A stretch of DNA of 64,000 nucleotides from Monilinia fructicola. Taxonomy: Eukaryota > Ascomycota > Leotiomycetes > Helotiales > Sclerotiniaceae. The DNA lies in contig VICG01000014.1 in the NCBI GenBank assembly GCA_008692225.1, positions 1,799,001-1,863,000 on the forward strand, in the 5' to 3' direction. This document shows, piece by piece, positions 56,914 through 64,000 of the stretch; position 1 is the first letter of the stretch, and every line of letters starts with the position of its first letter. The notes beneath the pieces are model-generated. The model did not search any database, had not been told where the DNA came from, and saw only the letters and a list, made by a program, of their open reading frames with translations. A program made the translations under genes and the position numbers.

Positions 56914-58842
56914 CCTAAGATTATCCCCTTGCTTCACCAATCTACCTACACAAGTTACCGCCGATCGATGAGCTCAAAATCTCAAAGCTTCCCGATTATA
57001 AACAAAATACCAATCACCACCAATATTCCGAACAAAATACGAAAAATCGTTTCGTCGTGTCTCGTCACCACCAAACGCCAGCGAGGATTCCTTCCTAGAC
57101 CCGTCAATTCCGATTCACATAAAATAGAATACATTATGGCGTGCGTAAAATAGCTTCTTTCATATAAACTTCTCCACCTTCTTGCAATGATGCTTAGAGG
57201 TCCATACGCTCAGACGTGTTTGTTTGTATTGACGTAGAGATAAAGTTTCGAGCTCGATGGTTTCACATTGCGCATAGACAGTAGAATCTTACCCTATCAC
57301 AAGATTCTATCGTGGCTGAATATCAATGCAGTCAGGGCTGGTATGTGATCTCGTTAGAATGATTGGACTGTATGAGGTTGCATCTTCAATCTCGGTTGGG
57401 AGATGATCCGGAGGACGGAATGTATGATCATGTGATGCATATGATCATGTGGTCTGTTTCTCCTTTCTGGCTTCATATAAGCGAAGATAACGACATCGGT
57501 TAAGATGAGGAAGCTATTCGCAAATATATATTGGCACTGCAATCTATTAAGTAACTAGCAAGAGACCTATGGAGCTAGTTCTTCTCCAGAAAATGGAATT
57601 GTCAAAGACAACGTAAGCTTAACCTAAAAGTTGAGTAGTTCGTGAACAGTGCTATACTAACCAATCTGGGTTGACACAAACCGTAACCATAGAATACTTT
57701 TAAAAAGTAAAACAAGTACTCTTTTTTCACTCAACTGGCAGGAATAACATTCCTCACAACCGCGAGCATGACGTACACTCAAGATTCCATATCGATATTC
57801 CTCAAGAATCTCGCGGTGGGAGGAAGAATTAGATGTTCCAAAGTTCAAAGTCATTAGATTGATCAGATATGGGGAACTAATTTGAGATGCTTGGGTAGCA
57901 TCCAGATACTAGTGAATATGGAAGGATCCTTCGGGGTGTGAAGGGCTTCCAGGACTGTGGATATTGATGGCATTCTCAACCTCGTGACAATCCGTAGCAA
58001 GCAACCCCCCCTCCTCCTCCAACCCCCAAGCAAGCAAAAACTATGAACCACACTGGTAGGTAACTGAGCAAGTGGGAGGTCATCTCTTTGAGGACTTAGT
58101 CTGCTCACGATCGCTTTATGGTGAAGTCTAGGCTTTCCAACTAGACTTAATATGTCTTAATTTGTAGCGTAGCAGGAAAGGAAGAAATTCTACAATCTAC
58201 ATGATCAATTAATCATATTTAACTTTCCTTACTTACTCTTGACAGACATTTCATATTTCACCTACATAGCTAGTATTGTCAAATTATTGTTCCTTTGACA
58301 AGACATAGGCTTGTCAAAACCTGTGCCCCTTGAAACCGAATCTCCTTACTTACTTTCAACTTATTAATAAAGATAATGGAAAGTACGAATGAATCCCAAA
58401 TATTCCTTTTCGAATGAAACCTCAATATACCATAAACTAGCCGAAGTGAGGGAGGGAGGGATGTATCACACTACTGGGTTGGTGCATTACTTTCTCCAAT
58501 TAATCGCCCTCCATTACTCAGAAACTATGTAAAATAAGTGAGAAATAAGATACCAAAGTCCGAGAGCTTAAAACACTCAAGGCAGTTATCTGAATCAGTG
58601 TATTTTCGCACAATAGTGTGGATCTTTGAATCCCTCAATCTAATCCTTCCCCCGGGCTCTGAAAACCTGCACAGCCCTCGACCATATGAAAAGAATATCG
58701 AAAGTAAATCTGTAGATTCTAACGATTTCTTTGTATGCCAAAGTTTGATCCATAAACCTTAAGTGTCTTTAAATGAATTCTAGATATCGTCTGCAGGAGC
58801 CTCCATCGCATGTGTTGTAACTTGTTTTCTCGAAATCGGTAA
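56914..58842. other. Long intergenic region (1.9 kb)
   Basis: Promoter of the PNGase A-like gene on the left. Around 57427-57452 a direct repeat of TGATCATGTG flanks ATGCATA. A poly-C/CTCC patch lies at 58008-58025 and a GGGA tract near 58450. Small frames have no motifs. No gene called. Confidence 0.45.
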
Positions 58843-59883
58843 CTACTTACCTCCTAACTCACAACAGAGTTTCTCAAGATCTTCTACCCCCTCCAAAGAG
58901 CCCGACGCATCTGTTTTCCGTGGTTCAATCTCTGGAGTTGAGCCAGGCAGCTCCACAATTCCTTCAGGTATCTCTGCTTCGCGTAAACCACTCTGAGTCT
59001 TCGGAACCCCTGGAACCCTCTGAAATACTTCGGTAATTCTATCTTGCTCCCCAACAGTACCTTCCCGACCCATTTCGGCCATCAATCCACCGAATGAACT
59101 TAAATCAGGGGAGGCATATTGGGTAAGCGACGGGAAGTTTTTTGCTGTGCGGCGGCGACGCATTCGCACAAAGTAAGCCGCGATCGTTCCAGTGACTAGG
59201 ATAAGAACTAAAGCGACGGCTAAAGCTATAAGACCAGTGTATAATTGTTGTTTCTTAGTACCTTCTCTGTTTGATTGGTCTACTGCGGATTGTTCTGATG
59301 GCCAGATTGTGATTTGATTCGCGAAAGCACCGTCTGTCAAGGTAGCCAGCTTGCTCAATTGACTGATTTCAGATCTTAGTTCGCCTTTCAGAACTGTATC
59401 TGTTGCTGTCGCACCAATAGATTCGTAACTGAGTATCTCGCTTAGAGCATCGGCGTTCAAATCGGTGCCTGCGATTGAAGGGAGGGTTATGGATGGTATA
59501 GTCGCCATAGTTGTGTCCACATCTTTAGGTGTACCCCCATCTGAATCACTCATCGCCGTACTTCTACTTCCACCCCTGGTGTCCGTATAACCACTACTCA
59601 ATCTAGCCCAGCTAGTATATTGACTAATAGAATAACTCAAATGATCTTTTGTCCACGGATCTGTCGCCGTCGCCTGGACGGAATTGTAACTAGCAATCGA
59701 ACTCAGAGCAACCACCGTCGTGTCGATGCTCGAGACGCTGGTGGTAGGGCTCTTTTTTAGTAGAGTGAAAGATGGCACCATGGTTGTGAGTGTTAAGAAG
59801 ATTGTCGAAAGACCGGCTCGTGTAGCCTGGGTAACTGACGCTTCTGCAGTAACGGTAATCATAGATGTTCCACCATCTGACAT
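58843..59883 (-). CDS. Ser/Thr-rich single-pass membrane protein with internal repeat
   Basis: Minus strand from an ATG at 59883 (MSDGGTSMITVTAE), 346 residues. The frame is open upstream to about 59990 (reading ITFTNPDGSITSQTIWYTFM), so an upstream exon with the true start may be missing. The predicted outside part is Ser/Thr-rich. It contains two related segments of about 40 residues, ALSSIASYNSVQATATDPW... and ALSEILSYESIGATATDTV.... One membrane helix follows (TGLIALAVALVLILVTGTIAAYFV) with RMRRRR on the inner side, and a 95-residue acidic tail. This layout is like fungal cell-wall sensors (Mid2/WSC type), but no WSC or cysteine motif is present. Function unknown. Confidence 0.68.
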   Translation of the reverse strand: MSDGGTSMITVTAEASVTQATRAGLSTIFLTLTTMVPSFTLLKKSPTTSVSSIDTTVVALSSIASYNSVQATATDPWTKDHLSYSISQYTSWARLSSGYTDTRGGSRSTAMSDSDGGTPKDVDTTMATIPSITLPSIAGTDLNADALSEILSYESIGATATDTVLKGELRSEISQLSKLATLTDGAFANQITIWPSEQSAVDQSNREGTKKQQLYTGLIALAVALVLILVTGTIAAYFVRMRRRRTAKNFPSLTQYASPDLSSFGGLMAEMGREGTVGEQDRITEVFQRVPGVPKTQSGLREAEIPEGIVELPGSTPEIEPRKTDASGSLEGVEDLEKLCCELGGK

Positions 59884-61739
59884 AAATGTATACCAAATAG
59901 TTTGGCTGGTGATAGAACCATCTGGATTGGTGAAGGTTATTATTGCTGATGAATTCCATCGCCATCTGTGGTAGTCATTTAAGCTAAATGATTATCTGCC
60001 TTCATTGTTTGGAAAACTGACTTTTGTGAAAATGCTGAAGATGACTTGAGAAAGAAGTTTGTGGTTAAAAGACGAATATTATGAGGAATAAAATCCCGGT
60101 TTCGCTTACCAGAACTGTCCAAGTTCTCGGTATTCAATGGATAGCAGAATATCCAGCTCAGCCATCGAGTAACAGCACTGATAGGGTAACAAATGTGTCA
60201 CAATCCCTCTTTAAGATGTAGTGAGAATGTAGCGTCATAAACTTCAGCGTCGATTCCTTAGACACGCTGCCAATTTCGAACCTTGATTCAATTCTTCATA
60301 CCTCAGATGAGAATCTACTGCTCATATCTGCACCTGATTATACCAGGCTTAATCTTAAAACAAGCTCTTCCAATGTTCTACTTGGAACCTGGAATGGACA
60401 ATCGCGCACTGATTTGATCTTAGGATTGGAAAATTTTGTGGGCTGTGAGTAGAGTGAATAGTTTAAGCTTAGATTTATGGTGAGAAAAGGTCAAACTTCA
60501 TGAACTTGGCACTTTGAATTTACAGTGGAAGTGATGGTTTTCAGAAACGCGCATGAGAATCAAGAGAACAGATGGGATCTTATATATAATCAAAATCTCT
60601 CTAATATTGAGAAAGGGAAGAAGTTCGAGTAACGAGGCCCATGAGGTATCCCAAAGATTCGCGCATACTAATAAGATTGAGAGCCAATCAACTACCACTT
60701 ATCAAACTGAGATACTGGGTAATCTCAGAGCCCGGATTGACTTTTAAGACAAAGTAGCGCAATACAAGGATACAACCGGCTTACTTTAAAAAGAGAGAGA
60801 GAAACAGGAAAACAGCTGATCTCAAGCTCAGAATAAGACAGCGTCTCGCTTAATTCACAGACATCCACCCTCCTATAATTCCTTCCCACTAATAAGAGAC
60901 GACTTATATATGGGTAGCCACCACCGCCAAAAAAGAAAAGAAAAAATATCAACCAGCAAAGAGGCAAACAAAATTTCTGTCACCCAAAGGCGGTTTAGTC
61001 TCCCAAGCAATCCGAAGAATGACTGTGATGGCTAATCCCTTTTAGAAGAGCCACTGTACTATAGATAAAACGCAGACCTAGGTGTTATCATTACGCCAAT
61101 CAAGATGTTCGGTGGTGTCGTTTGTTGGGATTAGAAGATATATATTATAGCGTGTTTGGTGGGCGGATGTTGTATGTTGGGTTCGGGAACGGATAGTTTG
61201 GGATGTTGCTATGACAATATGTGCTTGAACTACTTGGTTTTGGGGACCTATGAAGCTAGTGGTTTTTACAGTGCGAATATCTTGGGATGGATTGGAGCCT
61301 TTGCAGTTTTCTATTGCACCGTTCATTGGTACGGGAGGTTCTGGCAAGAGTCAAACAGTTAGACACTGTTTTTTCAGGGAAAACTGTTTTACGAGAGTGG
61401 AGTATTTGTGTCTCCGACAGAGATAACCCATCATGTTGAATTTCCAAATCTCTCAGACTACTAATAAATAAGCCTTCAGCCGGCGCTTGGATTCCTAGGT
61501 ATGTGACTCCAGCTGGCGATTGATGGTTGACCGGTTGGAACTACAAGACCATCGTCCTCAGAAAAAAAGTCAAAGTCGTCCATCAGCGCACTAGCCTCTT
61601 ATTCATACCAAAAACTGTTTCCATAAAAAGTATAATACAAAAGAAGATAGCTACAAGTAATCCCAGACCAAATACCCAAAAACATCCGGTAAAGTATACA
61701 AAGAAGGTGCTTCGGCAATCACGTAAGCCAAGTAAGTCA
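59884..61739. other. Intergenic region between the two membrane-protein genes
   Basis: About 1.9 kb. The left 100 bp may include part of an upstream exon of the neighbouring gene, with an ATTTAG acceptor at about 59988. The remainder shows no conserved frame; the two overlapping frames near 61078-61362 on opposite strands lack motifs. Confidence 0.4.
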
Positions 61740-62579
61740 TCAAGCAAGTTCAGCAAGCTTGCCGAGGGTATAATCTCCTTCTTCTTTCTCCGCTGCCAGT
61801 TCTGCAAGAGTATAATATTCAGCTTCATATCCATGGGATTCAATCTTCCCCTCTTCATTACGATGTTTTTCATCGTTTGGCTCTGAAAACTTTGCTTCGT
61901 CGTCCGTGATACTTGGTGATGAGGCATGCCGCCACCGTCTGATTTTAAGTCGAAGGAGATGAAATACAATTATAAAGAGACAAATAAATGCGAAACCACC
62001 AAGAATACTCCCGAGTACGATTCTTGAAGGACTAGTGCTCGTTTGGTTCGCTTGCTCGGCTGATGAAGTCGTGAGTCCTGTTGCTGGAGTTCGAGATGAT
62101 GTCGATGATAGGGGTGACGCAACTAATATAGATGGGGGGAGGTATGATGCGGAGGTAGGGTATATAACGTCCGAAATGGATGAATTTGCAGCTACTTTAG
62201 ACTGAAATCCAGATGTCGATAATATGGAAGATGTAACACTAGTGGGTAGTGAAGTTGTAGTCTGCGCCAAAGAGTCCGTCTTCTTATTCACAGAAGCTTC
62301 TAGAGGTGTTGAAGTCGAGATGGAAACCATGACCGAGGTAGTGATCACAGAGGAGACAGTGAATGTTTGAGTCACTGGTGCTAATACAATATCCTCGAGC
62401 CCCCAGCTTTTGTAATATCGTGTCATGGTCATATCATTGCTAATAACGATGCTTGGAGCTGCCGTATGGGTAACAATAGACTGTGTGGTATACTCCGGAA
62501 GCGTTTGTGTATATGTTTCTATGGTAGTTCTAATTGAAATTGAAACAATAGAGAAGGCTGAACTTGGATTAGAAGCCAT
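61740..62579 (-). CDS. Ser/Thr-rich single-pass membrane protein, same architecture as its neighbour
   Basis: Single exon, 840 nt, 279 residues, ATG at 62579 (MASNPSSAFSIVSISIRTTI). About 170 Ser/Thr-rich residues are followed by one membrane helix (IVLGSILGGFAFICLFIIVF), a basic stop-transfer LRLKIRRWR and a charged tail of 65 residues. The tail ends with two near copies of YTLAELA / YTLGKLAELA separated by an acidic link. There is no clear cleavable signal peptide, so the helix may act as signal anchor, or an upstream exon is missing. The N-terminal PSSA... pattern and layout resemble the gene at 58843-59883 and suggest a diverged tandem pair. Function unknown. Confidence 0.68.
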   Translation of the reverse strand: MASNPSSAFSIVSISIRTTIETYTQTLPEYTTQSIVTHTAAPSIVISNDMTMTRYYKSWGLEDIVLAPVTQTFTVSSVITTSVMVSISTSTPLEASVNKKTDSLAQTTTSLPTSVTSSILSTSGFQSKVAANSSISDVIYPTSASYLPPSILVASPLSSTSSRTPATGLTTSSAEQANQTSTSPSRIVLGSILGGFAFICLFIIVFHLLRLKIRRWRHASSPSITDDEAKFSEPNDEKHRNEEGKIESHGYEAEYYTLAELAAEKEEGDYTLGKLAELA

Positions 62580-64000
62580 GACGAAGTCTTTGTCGATCTG
62601 AAGGAGCTAGATAGAAACGAAACTTTGATAGGTAAAGAGAAGGTTCGATATGAAATATTGAAGGGTAGCCTGAGCTTTGGAAATGCTTGAAGAAAATCCC
62701 CCCTACAAGTATTGACCAGGGGTACCTTTCAAATTATTAAGAAAGTCGACCTCGGGAAGTAAAGAAGCTATTTTTATCTGCATGATATTCTGCGGCGTCA
62801 TCACAAACTTTGCGTGAATGTTGGTGTGATGTTGCAGAATTAAGTCACAATTGGGGTCCAAGAGACTATTTATTGATCGAAACTTGTGCCACACGAAACA
62901 AAAGTTATGTGGACAGCGAAATTTGTTCACTCAATATGAGAAGTAAAAGAAGAGTCAGTTCTGGTTTAGGATGGGCAAGATTATAAATTGAAAAGAAAAA
63001 TAGGGGTAAGTATAAGTCCTAGACTCAATGAATCCAACGGGTAGGAATAAAGTAGTGTAAAAAGGCACAAACTCTAGAACAGCTTCCATGGAATGTTGAG
63101 AACTCATTAGTATGAATGTAGACGTACAGATCATAGAAGATAAGACTGCATTTTCACTCACGGATGAACTTAGTATAGTAAAGTCTAGAGGCTAGTTTTC
63201 TCATGATCACAAGTATATATCTACGCGAGAATGAAGAAAACCCTTAGAAAGCTTAAATAGCCCCTGATGACTTCCAACATCTCCTTCGAGCTCAGAAGGG
63301 CAGTTTCCTCCAAATTCTTATAATAGACTCCCAAGCTGTTCTTCTCCTGTCATCATATAAACCGGATACTTTTCAATCGCATTTCCAGTAATATGTGGAT
63401 GTGTAATTTTAGCTCTAGTTAGAAGATTTCTGCATTGATGTCTTCGGGAAAGGTAAAGTCTTGCAGGAAGTCCGCACAACAAGCCCAATACCTCTAAAGT
63501 GTCCGCAAAAATTGCCAAAGTATTCATTCTAAGTATTTTGAAAGTGTAAAATTGAGAGTATTGAGTTATATCTACGACCTTTCAAAAGTAACATGAAGTG
63601 CACCCAAGCAAAAACTGTCAACATCAGAATCAAAATCGTTTATCACTAGTATTAAACAATATTATCTAGAGTCCAAGTTCATCAACATGGTTCCCTTTTC
63701 AGGTTGGATAAATTGATGTTACATTCTGAACTTCGCCACAATCTGAAACCCAAAAGATTTCCCAGAAACATGGCAGAGCTTCCACACGAAACTCTGGTTG
63801 GGGGCCGTCACTCATAGATATTATGTAAGTGATTGAATGCCATTGAATTTCATAGAATCAAATTAGAAACGAAGTAGGAGTCTATTGAGCACTTGGGGCT
63901 TCATCTGCCGATTCCAATTTCTGGTGTGTCGGTAGCATGATGCATGCCGGACTGTATTTCTTTCTCCTAAATTTTTTGAACTGGGGCATAGATATTTCAG
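62580..64000. other. Right-edge region without recognised gene
   Basis: About 1.4 kb. Promoter of the neighbouring gene on the left; small minus-strand frames at 62703-62930, 62955-63161 and 63318-63527 lack motifs. A gene entering from the right edge cannot be excluded. Confidence 0.4.

Noticed and set aside
61078..61362. Two overlapping small frames on opposite strands
   Set aside because: Neither has a motif; both probably arise by chance between the membrane-protein genes.

Overview
The window looks like nuclear DNA of a filamentous ascomycete, most likely a leotiomycete close to Botrytis/Sclerotinia. The evidence is intron style (47-170 nt, GTAAGT-like donors, CTAAY branch sites, YAG acceptors), the set of conserved fungal genes, an AT-rich island and many short microsatellites. 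Genus-level placement is inferred from remembered protein families, not computed. I rebuilt splice structures by hand; almost every joined reading frame closes exactly.

Layout. 0.5-1.5 kb: F-box protein (-). 2.2-2.9 kb: very AT-rich island. 3.3-5.6 kb: COX11 (-) and a cupin protein (+), divergent. 6.2-7.8 kb: unknown protein with C-terminal membrane helices (-). 8.8-10.2 kb: disordered conserved fungal protein (-). 12.6-14.6 kb: Y-family DNA polymerase iota (+). 16.5 kb: 3'-truncated tRNA-Met-like sequence. 17.0-21.4 kb: xanthine dehydrogenase (-). 23.2 kb: broken ABM-like gene. 24.3-25.4 kb: array of about four 270-290 bp repeats. 27.7-30.9 kb: divergent SEC6 (-) and mitochondrial ribosomal protein uL30m (+). 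32.0-35.9 kb: MRG/chromodomain gene EAF3 (-). 37.2 kb: Cnl2/NKP2 kinetochore gene (+). 38.4-39.3 kb: ER-type membrane protein (-). 40.4-44.2 kb: RRP12 (+). 45.0-46.8 kb: CENP-Q/Fta7-like kinetochore gene (+). 47.4-49.5 kb: gluconeogenesis regulator ERT1/AcuK (+). 50.1-53.8 kb: SPO22/ZIP4 meiosis gene (+). 54.9-56.9 kb: PNGase A-like glycoprotein (-). 58.8-62.6 kb: two single-pass Ser/Thr-rich membrane proteins (-).

Most genes are housekeeping and unrelated in pathway. Two themes recur: chromosome biology (EAF3, NKP2, CENP-Q, SPO22/ZIP4, Pol iota) and divergent gene pairs sharing 0.5-1.3 kb promoters.

Most unusual: the 1.9 kb third intron of EAF3 holds its own start codon and three exons, the last of which runs in frame, without a stop, into the EAF3 MRG-domain exon. 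This predicts a second protein of about 556 residues in which a Lys/Pro/Ala-rich chromatin-like N-terminus replaces the chromodomain. EAF3 intron 2 also carries an in-frame alternative start exon. A second window-wide signal is that five conserved genes carry single-base length changes in homopolymer runs (eight in xanthine dehydrogenase alone). Because SEC6 and uL30m are hit, I read these mainly as consensus errors.
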